Origin: a virus | IMG/VR virus record: IMGVR_UViG_3300031227_000389 | Span: 1-25,168 of that record | Strand: one strand, 5' to 3' | Length of the DNA stretch: 25,168 nucleotides | The notes under the pieces: model-generated | What the model was told of the DNA's origin: nothing | The model's database searches: none | The model's input: the letters and a program-made list of their open reading frames with translations, nothing else | Shown here: one piece after another, positions 6,967 through 14,079 of the stretch | Position numbering within the stretch: the stretch's first letter is position 1 | Layout: each line of letters starts with the position of its first letter | Made by a program: the position numbers and the translations under genes

Positions 6967-7625
6967 ATTTCCAACCCCACTCGTTTGCATTCTTCCAACA
7001 TATCCGGTAGATTCTTCTGACTCAAATGCGTATCATCCAAATACCAATCCGGATCCGAATATCTTTCTTCGTCACACATACGGTTAAAGATTGAAATGCA
7101 GCGTGATCCGTCCCATGCTGTCCGCATCACCTCATTGAATCTCTGGCTTGCTTCTCGAATCTGCTCCCAAGTTCCAACCGCCGATTCGATAGTCCCTTCC
7201 TCTTTCTTCTTGATGACATGAGGCAGCAACACGTAAGCATTGACACCACGGTCTTTATACGCTTCAAGGCCTTCAACATACCTGTGGACAATCTCGTCAA
7301 TCACGGCCCATAAAGACCGATACGCCGACCGTCTATTCAAAGCGTAATCCCAAACGTGACAGCGGCAATCGATTTCCCCGAAAGAAAAAATTACGGGAGA
7401 TCCGGCAGGGACGCCTTTCAGGAAATGGTCAACAGCGACCGTCACAGGATGATCATGCCAAGCGGTCGCAGACTGCCTCTGCCCAAAATTGTATGCCAAC
7501 CGTGCCGACACATTGCCTGTCCTGAAGTTTGGCAACTTGTCCCCCTTATTGGGGAACCCTACGCTTAGGCCATCCGCGTTACCTGAGAATATGGAAACAT
7601 GACTATCGCCTATGACGTAGTTCAT
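6963..7625 (-). CDS. SGNH/GDSL-family hydrolase or acyltransferase
   Basis: This 220-residue protein has the blocks of the SGNH superfamily. The nucleophile lies in GDSH (Ser8) two residues after the first strand, block III is FSFGEIDCR (residues 80-88), and the catalytic dyad is D197-x2-H200 in LDDTHLS near the C terminus. SGNH enzymes add or remove acyl groups, often acetyl, on sugars. 'GDSH..' together with 'GEIDCR' is a subgroup often found near glycosyltransferases. There is no signal peptide, so it acts in the cytoplasm. It overlaps the upstream methyltransferase and the downstream zinc-ribbon gene by 4 bases each. Esterase or transferase direction is not resolvable here. Confidence 0.82.
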   Translation of the reverse strand: MNYVIGDSHVSIFSGNADGLSVGFPNKGDKLPNFRTGNVSARLAYNFGQRQSATAWHDHPVTVAVDHFLKGVPAGSPVIFSFGEIDCRCHVWDYALNRRSAYRSLWAVIDEIVHRYVEGLEAYKDRGVNAYVLLPHVIKKKEEGTIESAVGTWEQIREASQRFNEVMRTAWDGSRCISIFNRMCDEERYSDPDWYLDDTHLSQKNLPDMLEECKRVGLEI

Positions 7626-8329
7626 TGTTTTCTCCTAACGCACCCGACAAAAATGGGGAAATCAACCCCAGGCATGTGCCAGGAATCATTCCCATCTTCC
7701 AGCTTATTTTCCTTGGCATACTCAATCGCAGACTTCCAATCGATCTCAATGGCCTCATACTTCCCCGTGGAGATTAAATACTCATACGCTTTAGCAGGCC
7801 CGATGTATTGATTCCTGAAATCATGGAAGAAGACAAGACCACCAGGACTGACCAGATGCTCCAGCATCCTGACCTCCTGATGAACGAGTTCCACCTGATG
7901 ATCGTCTGAGTCAATGAAAGCGTAGCTGACCGGACCTTTTGCCTGAGACAAGAATTGAATAGATGACAACCCAGCGAGAACAACGTGCGGATAATATTTC
8001 TCAACCCTTTTCTTTATCGTGGCCTTAGCGTTTGGCTCCCGTAAGTAACCCCACGGCATCAGATCCGCATCCCCCTGTGTGGTGTGTTTCCACTCAGGAT
8101 TCATGAGATCGTATGCCAGGTCCACCATGAAGAACCTCCCCTTAAATCCAACATCGGCCAACGCCTTGGCACCAACAATAGATGATTTCCCAGCGTTAGA
8201 GCCCAAATCAACGGCAACGCCATGGGGATCGCCTTGTAAACTGCCTATCACTGTGCGGTAAATCCCTACAGACTCCGTCATGGAAATGGCGCCGGGTATC
8301 TTCTTCACATCCTCGAACATCTGCATCAT
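7622..8329 (-). CDS. Class I SAM-dependent methyltransferase (Methyltransf_24-like)
   Basis: This 235-residue protein has motif I as AVDLGSNAGKSSIVGAKAL (about residues 39-57), an acidic strand-2 end (FFMVDLAYDL), and the late pattern YAFIDSDDHQVELVHQEV then LEHLVSPGGLVFFHDF. The last is the signature of Methyltransf_24-type O-methyltransferases and related sugar-modifying enzymes. I start at ATG 8329, with GGAGG 7 bases upstream and an ATGA overlap with the GT2 stop; the TTG at 8344 is less likely. It probably methylates a sugar hydroxyl or makes a modified sugar. The acceptor is unknown. A hydroxylase-like relative is the main alternative. Confidence 0.78.
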   Translation of the reverse strand: MMQMFEDVKKIPGAISMTESVGIYRTVIGSLQGDPHGVAVDLGSNAGKSSIVGAKALADVGFKGRFFMVDLAYDLMNPEWKHTTQGDADLMPWGYLREPNAKATIKKRVEKYYPHVVLAGLSSIQFLSQAKGPVSYAFIDSDDHQVELVHQEVRMLEHLVSPGGLVFFHDFRNQYIGPAKAYEYLISTGKYEAIEIDWKSAIEYAKENKLEDGNDSWHMPGVDFPIFVGCVRRKQ

Positions 8330-9072
8330 CGATTTTCCTCCCAATAACTCGGTAGCGCATAATGAGCTATTTCAGGTTTAGCATCACACTCAAAGACGTC
8401 GGCTTCCAAACCGAGGTATTCCCTTCTTGCTTGGTTCCTTAACCACTGGCGTTCAATGCTATCCCGATCCCTGGCGTCTTCCTTGCCGTGGTAATGGATC
8501 AAATCAGCTTGGATGTTCTTGTTGGTGAATAATTGTTCCTGCAGGCCAAAGAGCATATGATGGGGGGAATTGACCCACTGCATTCCAAGGCGTCTTCTTA
8601 TGATCCGCAACTGAAAGTCCGGATATTGACCAATCTGGTGAGACGTGAGCCAGAAGCCGTCAGGTCCGGGCATGGCAAAAGGTGAGCCAGGAAACCGCAT
8701 AAGCTCATAAGATTTTCTGGAAACATGAACACAGTCCGCATCGTCCGGCATGCCGTTCTCATCGATATCTGCAAGAAGCGACTTCAACTCCGGAGAGCAT
8801 TGTTCGTCAAAATCCAGAATGAAAAAGATTTCGTCCATCGGGATATACTGGAGCAGGATGTTCGACTGGATGACTTCCTGAGCATGAAACCATTTTTCCC
8901 ATTTGTGCTGGTACACTTCCACTTTCGGGAACTGTTTCAGCTCAATAACGGTATCGTCAGAGGAACAACCATCAATCACGATGATCCGGTCGACCCAAGG
9001 TTCATCATGGATATCGCCTATGACCGGCTTAACTGAGGTCTGTTCATTGAGGCATTTCATCCCTATCAACAT
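8326..9072 (-). CDS. GT2-family glycosyltransferase
   Basis: This 248-residue GT-A enzyme has the first nucleotide-binding segment VDRIIVIDGCSSDDTV (residues 27-42) and the DxD motif L-D87-F-D89-E90. The layout matches WaaE/KdtX-like and other short GT2 enzymes that work on 'MLIGMKCLNEQ.....' starts. The C-terminal part contains HH and IHYHGKEDARDRD, likely acceptor and metal contacts. It overlaps the upstream fusion glycosyltransferase by 7 bases (ATGTTGA), so translation is coupled. No membrane segment is seen. Donor and acceptor are unknown; an inverting transfer is expected for GT2. Confidence 0.85.
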   Translation of the reverse strand: MLIGMKCLNEQTSVKPVIGDIHDEPWVDRIIVIDGCSSDDTVIELKQFPKVEVYQHKWEKWFHAQEVIQSNILLQYIPMDEIFFILDFDEQCSPELKSLLADIDENGMPDDADCVHVSRKSYELMRFPGSPFAMPGPDGFWLTSHQIGQYPDFQLRIIRRRLGMQWVNSPHHMLFGLQEQLFTNKNIQADLIHYHGKEDARDRDSIERQWLRNQARREYLGLEADVFECDAKPEIAHYALPSYWEENR

Positions 9073-11108
9073 AACAATCCCTCCAATGCCTTAGAAACAT
9101 CGAATGGCGAAATCGTGTTGATACAAGGAGACGTACACTTGACTTTGTTTCTCTGCGGTGTACTCCAGCAATGGCTGAGCGGGGCGCAGACCTGCAGCAT
9201 ATCCGGTTCCAGGTTGACCAGCTTCGCACCGCCCTTCATCCTCGGTTGGACAACCCTTGCCGGCGCAGGCCCGTACAGGACAACCACGTCAGTTCCCACA
9301 GCCCCGGCCAAATGGCTCATGAAGCTGTCAACAACAACGGCGGCCTTTGCGTTCTGCACAACCCAGGCTGATTCACGCCAGGTGAGTTTTCCGCATAAAT
9401 CAAGATCGGATTTACATCTCAAATCGCCAGGCCCTCCAAGTTGAACCACGGGCATGTCAATGTCTTGCAAGACCATGTCCATGTGAGAGTAGGACCGATA
9501 CTCCTTGCTGCCGCCCGTGGTGTGGACAACGATGTAGCCATCTCCAATATTGGCTCCTGCTGGCATTATTCCCATGATTCCCGTAATTGGTGGGTTCGGA
9601 CTGATAAAGATTTCATCGGGGTCGACGTTCACAAAATAGGGATACATACTGTGGAGAGTCACATCCAAATTATTCCACCCGCCAGGGAGGATTTTTTGCT
9701 GGTGAGGCGAGTAAACGATGGCGTATTCTTTCAAGAGCCGTTCGTCCCAACCAATGATTTCATCAATGTATTTATTGTCTTCGATAACCCCGGCAAACAC
9801 TTTCTGTGTCATGTAAACCAACGGAAGGTCTGGATGTCGTTCCTTAAGACCCTTAAAGCACTGTGTCGTCATAAGAACGTCCCCGGCGGAGGAATGCTGT
9901 GCGAACAGCACAGCTTCTATCTTTTTAACCTTACGTTTTTTGGAGGACGACTTCAAAAGAGCGTTAATGTCGTCAACCCCGGATACCCATTCATTGGCTA
10001 CCTTCAACCCTTTCCGTGACATTTCCTTCCTGAGTTCGGCGTCCTTCGCCACCTTAATAATGGCGTCACGAATATCCTCCACACGGCAGGCCTTTGATTC
10101 AACCGAGGCGTTACCTCCCTCGCTCGACATCGGCACGTAAGCCATATCTCTACACGGCACCATCAGCCCAGCATCTTCCACCAACTCTGTCTGAGCCGTC
10201 GTGTCAGAAGCAATGACAGGAGTGCCGCACAGCATGGCCTCAAGGGGAGTCCAAGACAAACCTTCCTGCATACTGCAGTTCACTAAACAATCGATGGCAT
10301 TAAAAATCATGGGCATTTTAGAACGCTCATAAGATAACCCCTGCTGTTTAGACACCAAATCCCCGGCAACCGCCCCATTATCCTGAGCGATCTGCTTCAG
10401 ATTATAAAGACCTTCCAGGTCAGAATGTAGATAAAGAACGATGTTCGGGACTTCTTTCTTGGCTTCCATGAACGCTTTCACAAGCCGTTCTGGAGACTTT
10501 CTAACTTGGTTATGGCCCACAAATCCGAAGATCACGGAACCAATCGCCACATTAGGAAACACCTGCTGTCTGGCAAGGGATAGGTCATCGCCCTCAAGAG
10601 GTTTGAATTGATCCCAACCGTTCAAGTGAGGTCGATAATATTTGACGTGAGGGACATGAGGTTTAAGCACGTCGTAGCCGAACTTGGAATAAACGCATGG
10701 AGCGTCTAAAATGTTCAGGTAGGGTATCCAGGCAGGTTGCAAATCCCATGTATCGTAAGGGAATATGGCAATCCACTTGAATTTCTTGGCATCACGGTAT
10801 CGACGAATGACGTCCCAGATTTTTAGATATCTCCAAAAATCAATCCCAACCATGACGAGATAATCAAAGTCGGTTTCCTGAATGATAGAAATAAGTCGTT
10901 GGCTTCCCCAGTAATCCGATTGGCTTGTCCCGTTCACTAATGTATAAGGCAAAGGGTCAAACATCACCGATGACGGGTTCACATCATGCACGACAAAGCA
11001 ACCTGGCCGAAACTTGTCCTGATCCAAGTCGGACAATATCGCTGCAAGCATATTTGAATTTCCACTGGTCCCTATGGGGTTTTCCCCGACGAACAACACT
11101 CGTTTCAT
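9066..11108 (-). CDS. Two-domain glycosyltransferase: GT4 fused to GT9
   Basis: This 680-residue protein holds two GT-B enzymes. Residues 1-390 are GT4-like: a start of MKRVLFVGENPIGTSG, GFVGHNQVRKSPERLV (195-210), and an E-x7-E motif (E282 in QEGLSWTP, E290 in LEAMLCGTP). After a basic linker (SSSKKRKVKK, 387-396), residues 397-680 look like GT9 (heptosyltransferase-type): HSSAGDVLMTT (405-414) and VVVDSFMSHLAGAVGTDVVVLYGP. Four Cys (641, 647, 658, 662) sit near the end. Such a fusion would add two successive sugars. The ATG has GGAGG 5 bases upstream, and it is the first cassette gene, 22 bases after the head-closure-like gene. Confidence 0.85.
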   Translation of the reverse strand: MKRVLFVGENPIGTSGNSNMLAAILSDLDQDKFRPGCFVVHDVNPSSVMFDPLPYTLVNGTSQSDYWGSQRLISIIQETDFDYLVMVGIDFWRYLKIWDVIRRYRDAKKFKWIAIFPYDTWDLQPAWIPYLNILDAPCVYSKFGYDVLKPHVPHVKYYRPHLNGWDQFKPLEGDDLSLARQQVFPNVAIGSVIFGFVGHNQVRKSPERLVKAFMEAKKEVPNIVLYLHSDLEGLYNLKQIAQDNGAVAGDLVSKQQGLSYERSKMPMIFNAIDCLVNCSMQEGLSWTPLEAMLCGTPVIASDTTAQTELVEDAGLMVPCRDMAYVPMSSEGGNASVESKACRVEDIRDAIIKVAKDAELRKEMSRKGLKVANEWVSGVDDINALLKSSSKKRKVKKIEAVLFAQHSSAGDVLMTTQCFKGLKERHPDLPLVYMTQKVFAGVIEDNKYIDEIIGWDERLLKEYAIVYSPHQQKILPGGWNNLDVTLHSMYPYFVNVDPDEIFISPNPPITGIMGIMPAGANIGDGYIVVHTTGGSKEYRSYSHMDMVLQDIDMPVVQLGGPGDLRCKSDLDLCGKLTWRESAWVVQNAKAAVVVDSFMSHLAGAVGTDVVVLYGPAPARVVQPRMKGGAKLVNLEPDMLQVCAPLSHCWSTPQRNKVKCTSPCINTISPFDVSKALEGLLC

Positions 11109-11130
11109 GCTTTCCTCCAGGAGGATTGGT

Positions 11131-11757
11131 TTATCGGTGGTCTTCCTCGACCACTAAGACATCTATGTTCGGGTAACGCCTTGGTTCAATAACACTGACC
11201 TGATAATATTCCCCGGAATACGGTTGCCAACGATCCAGGACCCTTACGCCCACTGAATGCTGGATCAAAACTTCCTTTTTATCCAAACCAAGCAACGCTA
11301 TTTCCTGATCGGTTTCGAGATCATTGCCGTAAAGAGCCGCGACCTGCATTGCGTCACAGTTAGCCTTGATGACTTCCCACTCAGTTTCTTTATGGTATTG
11401 ATTTAAAGGATCGTCCCACGTTTCACCACTCGGTCGAAGCAACTCACCACTCGATATGTTGCACTTGTAAAAAACCGTATCGTAATGAACTATTGCGTTT
11501 TCAAACAACTCAGGGAGAGTGTTCGTGGCCAAAAACCGTTCATTAATGACTGGGAACTCGACCACATCACCGGCAAGGATGTCAGTATCATACGGTGTCA
11601 TCCCGCGCCTGAAGGCCTCGATTGTCAGGGGTTTGGTTAACTGAGAAGAGAACTCAAGCAGCCCAAATTCTCCGGATATGTTACCACTATTCCGAATGAT
11701 GGTGTACGCCACCCCAACTTCAACAAGTGCTGCCTTTATATCTTCACCGACGCTCAT
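11131..11757 (-). CDS. Neck protein, head-closure-like
   Basis: This 208-residue protein starts MSVGEDIKAALVEVG; its ATG shares one base with the homing endonuclease stop. It has an N-terminal helix, then mainly strands (DILAGDVVEFPVINERFLATN) and ends with YYQVSVIEPRRYPNIDVLVVEED. A beta-barrel-like end of this type is common in head-closure (stopper) proteins that plug the portal. Size and position between a connector-like gene and the gp10-like gene fit, if the glycan cassette is mentally removed. No catalytic motif is seen. Function is inferred from order and fold pattern. Confidence 0.5.
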   Translation of the reverse strand: MSVGEDIKAALVEVGVAYTIIRNSGNISGEFGLLEFSSQLTKPLTIEAFRRGMTPYDTDILAGDVVEFPVINERFLATNTLPELFENAIVHYDTVFYKCNISSGELLRPSGETWDDPLNQYHKETEWEVIKANCDAMQVAALYGNDLETDQEIALLGLDKKEVLIQHSVGVRVLDRWQPYSGEYYQVSVIEPRRYPNIDVLVVEEDHR

Positions 11758-12599
11758 CAGTCTCTCTCCGGTATATGCCTATCTTTGGACACTTTATGGC
11801 AAGTCCACCCTTTGTCGGAATCCTTTTTCCCTTTTGCAACCTGATACATATTCCCCTGATTAAGATTATGCTCTCTGCAAAATTTCTTTAAATTCAAAGT
11901 GACATATTCTTCTTTATCGGGGCCTATAACCTTCCACTGATACGCCCATGCGACTTTGCCTTTCTGCACACTCCGCAGCTTTTCTTTTTGCTCATCCATC
12001 ATAGGACCTCGTTTTTTACCAGTACGAGCGAGTGTCCCTTTGCGTATGGATTCAGGCGACGGTATGTTCCCCATCAAGGATTTAGAGATTTTATCTTTTG
12101 TTTCCTGTGAGAGTGTTGCTCCGTATCTTGGATGATTCGTAGGATCAGCAAACTTGGTTTTCACTTCGATAGACTTTTTACGACACCATTCTTCCGACCT
12201 GACTATCCCAGCGTTTTTCTCTCCACCGTTTGTTAGATTCACAAGAGTTCCTGCTCCGAGGTCTCTTCTTCCGTACCTCTGGATTAAGACCTCTTCATAG
12301 TCGAGAGCGGCTTCTTCAGAATCAAAAAACCGAACGATATCGCAATAAACGTATCTCCCATTCCTCCAGCATTTTCTCAGGTAATTCGGGACAGGGAAGT
12401 TATACGTGTTATTAACAGCGTTTGTTTCGTGGCGGTAAGCTCGTCTCATGTGACCTTTCCCGACGTAAAAGGGTTTTTCATCTCTGAAGACGTAAACATA
12501 AAACCTCGTATCATTTTCCAACTCAGAAGAACTGTGACTGTAGATAACCTTTTCGGTTTGACAAGAAACGCCCAAGTGTGTTACTGGTTCTTTAGCCAT
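11757..12599 (-). CDS. Free-standing GIY-YIG homing endonuclease
   Basis: This 280-residue protein has an N-terminal GIY-YIG nuclease domain (residues about 32-126) with FYVYVFRD (33-40) and PFYVGKG (43-49), a later EEALDYEE helix, and LVNLTNGG (119-126). Next comes a stretch with repeated Ser/Lys-rich DNA-contact motifs of NUMOD3 type (about 155-215: LSQETKDKISKSLMG, PESIRKGTLARTG, MDEQKEKLRS). The C-terminal domain (LKKFCREHNLNQGNMYQVAKGK) is helix-turn-helix-like. Such enzymes cut alleles lacking their gene and spread into them. It has its own AGGAGGT ribosome site, and sits between two neck genes, downstream of a large hairpin. The reading frame is intact. Confidence 0.9.
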   Translation of the reverse strand: MAKEPVTHLGVSCQTEKVIYSHSSSELENDTRFYVYVFRDEKPFYVGKGHMRRAYRHETNAVNNTYNFPVPNYLRKCWRNGRYVYCDIVRFFDSEEAALDYEEVLIQRYGRRDLGAGTLVNLTNGGEKNAGIVRSEEWCRKKSIEVKTKFADPTNHPRYGATLSQETKDKISKSLMGNIPSPESIRKGTLARTGKKRGPMMDEQKEKLRSVQKGKVAWAYQWKVIGPDKEEYVTLNLKKFCREHNLNQGNMYQVAKGKKDSDKGWTCHKVSKDRHIPERD

Positions 12600-12628
12600 G
12601 ATTACCTCCTGTTAGGTGTTCGTGGTTA

Positions 12629-12663
12629 GAAGCCGAAGCGTGTTATCAGCACTCTTTGGCTTC
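12629..12663 (-). other. Imperfect 14-bp hairpin before the homing endonuclease
   Basis: The arms at 12629-12642 and 12650-12663 (GAAGCC...GTG and CAC...GGCTTC) pair at 12 of 14 positions around a 7-base loop (TTATCAG on the + strand). It starts 11 bases after the connector gene stop and ends about 18 bases before the endonuclease ribosome site. No U-run follows on the transcribed strand, so it is not a classical terminator. Hairpins in front of homing endonuclease genes in T4 limit their expression; a similar role is inferred here. Confidence 0.55.
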
Positions 12664-12673
12664 GTCCATTCAA

Positions 12674-13126
12674 TCAACTATTCTCGTTCGGCGTAATTAT
12701 CACTGTGTTATCGCTGTCATACGTTAAGTCACGACCCGTACCATCGTAAGCAAACCCTGCATCAATCTTCGTGCCGGCCAACTGATAAGAACTTACCCCT
12801 GCGAACTCAAAGGCGAAGTCTTCCTGGGCGGCAGTAAACCGATCATCCATGTCCTTAATCAATGCACGATAATGCTCAAACTTATGCTGGAGATGGATGG
12901 CTTTGAAGCGGAACTTTGCTGCGGATTCTGATAAAAGGAAGAAAAACAAATGGCGTTTCGAACGATCCAGCAGCCACTTGATTCTAAACTCTGTGGTCTG
13001 CGGCAGATCCCAGCCAGTGTCTCTTTCAGCGGCATCAATCGCATTTCCATAATCAGCAGTTACAAGGCTCCCGGTTAAACCCTTCACTTCGGCCTGGAGC
13101 TGCGTAACCATTTCATCTCTGGTCAT
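12674..13126 (-). CDS. Head-tail connector-like protein
   Basis: This 150-residue protein is mainly helical in residues 1-100 (MVTQLQAEVKGL, RIKWLLDRSKRHLFFFLLSE, FRFKAIHLQHKFEHYRALIKDMD) and ends in a Gly/Thr/Asp-rich tail (about 112-150). A helical bundle plus extended C terminus at this position, after head genes and before neck closure, fits the ring-forming adaptor of siphophages (HK97 gp6-type). Its start overlaps the preceding gene by 14 bases. Identification is by order and helix pattern. Confidence 0.5.
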   Translation of the reverse strand: MTRDEMVTQLQAEVKGLTGSLVTADYGNAIDAAERDTGWDLPQTTEFRIKWLLDRSKRHLFFFLLSESAAKFRFKAIHLQHKFEHYRALIKDMDDRFTAAQEDFAFEFAGVSSYQLAGTKIDAGFAYDGTGRDLTYDSDNTVIITPNENS

Positions 13127-13577
13127 CGGTCGTTACCTTCCTGTATTCCTTCTTAATAAGGCGCAATGCACTGGCCTTGGGAGAACTTTTCCCCTTTCGC
13201 CAGTTTGAGACAGTCAATGGTGACACGTTAAGCAAATCAGCGACTGCTCTCATAGACGTATATGTTTCGATGAGCCTTTCCATCTCCGGAAAAACAAATG
13301 GAGGTTCTGTCTCTTGCGGGGCTTCCTCTTCCTGTACTGTTTCCTGTATCTCAGGAATCGGCTCCACTGGAATATCGATCTCGTTATCTGGTTCCGCCTC
13401 GGCAATTGGTTTCTCGGCCTTGGCAAATGGGGATGCCGCTACAATTCTTACGGTATCCGCATTATTCTTAACTTCTTGAAGGATGCCCCCTGGAATAGGG
13501 GCGACGGTATCGTCAAATACCGTCCCCCTACGCCATAGGGCAGATCCTTTTAATGTCTTCAAGACTTCGATTTTCAT
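13113..13577 (-). CDS. Phage structural-operon protein with a C-terminal HTH domain
   Basis: This 154-residue protein has three parts. Residues 1-48 form a small beta domain (KIEVLKT..GSALWRRGTVFDD...PIPGGILQEVKNNADTVRIV) that resembles a common capsid-neighbour module. Residues 50-95 are an acidic, Pro/Glu-rich linker. Residues 107-143 are a helix-turn-helix (MRAVADLLNVSPLTVSNWRKGKSSP) of the Cro/YdaS-like type. A DNA-binding domain on a late-operon protein is unusual. It could touch packaged DNA, regulate transcription, or be a captured domain. The ATG at 13577 has GAGGAT upstream; the downstream connector gene overlaps it by 14 bases. Confidence 0.6.
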   Translation of the reverse strand: MKIEVLKTLKGSALWRRGTVFDDTVAPIPGGILQEVKNNADTVRIVAASPFAKAEKPIAEAEPDNEIDIPVEPIPEIQETVQEEEAPQETEPPFVFPEMERLIETYTSMRAVADLLNVSPLTVSNWRKGKSSPKASALRLIKKEYRKVTTDDQR

Positions 13578-13591
13578 CGATTGATCCTCTG

Positions 13592-14062
13592 TTAAGTAGG
13601 TTCAAGTTCAACAACAATGGTGAAAGTACCCATCTCCGTGGTTGGAGTCGCGGTCCTTGTCAGCGCCATGTCATACGTCAGAACGTCTCCATACGAAATG
13701 TCATTGTTGTCCGCATCCATAGCGGCCTGCGTCACGCCGGTATCAGCATCATCCTTCGTGGTTTTGTTGGTGCTTGATTCACCACTCACATGAGCAATGA
13801 TCGGAGCAGTACCCAAGCACGACGTTCCGTTAATCAGCACATCAGCGGTAAGGGACAACGTAGCTGAATCGTCCTTCCCGCTCTGACCAACAGACAGCCA
13901 AACATCAGACACCTTCCCCGCCACATTACAGGCACCCAAAGGCACACCGGATTGGTTAACGGTCAATTCCCCCGAAACAACCGCCAGCATGGGCGAAGCG
14001 TCATTCGCCGCCCACTGCTTACGGGCTTTAGGAGTGGGGTATGGTCCTTGTCTCTGTCTCAT
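13592..14062 (-). CDS. Minor capsid / head fibre-type protein
   Basis: This 156-residue protein starts MRQRQGPYPTPKARKQW. The rest is beta-rich and high in Ser, Thr, Ala, Asp and Gly (for example SLTADVLINGTSCLG and DMALTRTATPTTEMG), like surface-exposed accessory capsid proteins. It is placed directly after the major capsid gene, as expected for a decoration or fibre protein. It has two Cys and no catalytic motif. Thr- and Ser-rich exposed segments make it a possible acceptor for glycans made by the downstream cassette; that is inference. The exact family is not recognised. Confidence 0.5.
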   Translation of the reverse strand: MRQRQGPYPTPKARKQWAANDASPMLAVVSGELTVNQSGVPLGACNVAGKVSDVWLSVGQSGKDDSATLSLTADVLINGTSCLGTAPIIAHVSGESSTNKTTKDDADTGVTQAAMDADNNDISYGDVLTYDMALTRTATPTTEMGTFTIVVELEPT

Positions 14063-14079
14063 TCAGATCACCCCCTTTT

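Noticed and set aside
2451-11108. Cassette as a bacterial surface-polysaccharide cluster at a prophage border
   Set aside because: Neck and tail genes continue directly on both sides in the same strand with coupled starts, so the cassette is inside the phage, and no flippase, polymerase or membrane-bound gene accompanies it.
12629-12663. Intrinsic terminator before the homing endonuclease
   Set aside because: The stem is real but no U-run follows on the transcribed strand, so I list it as a hairpin only.
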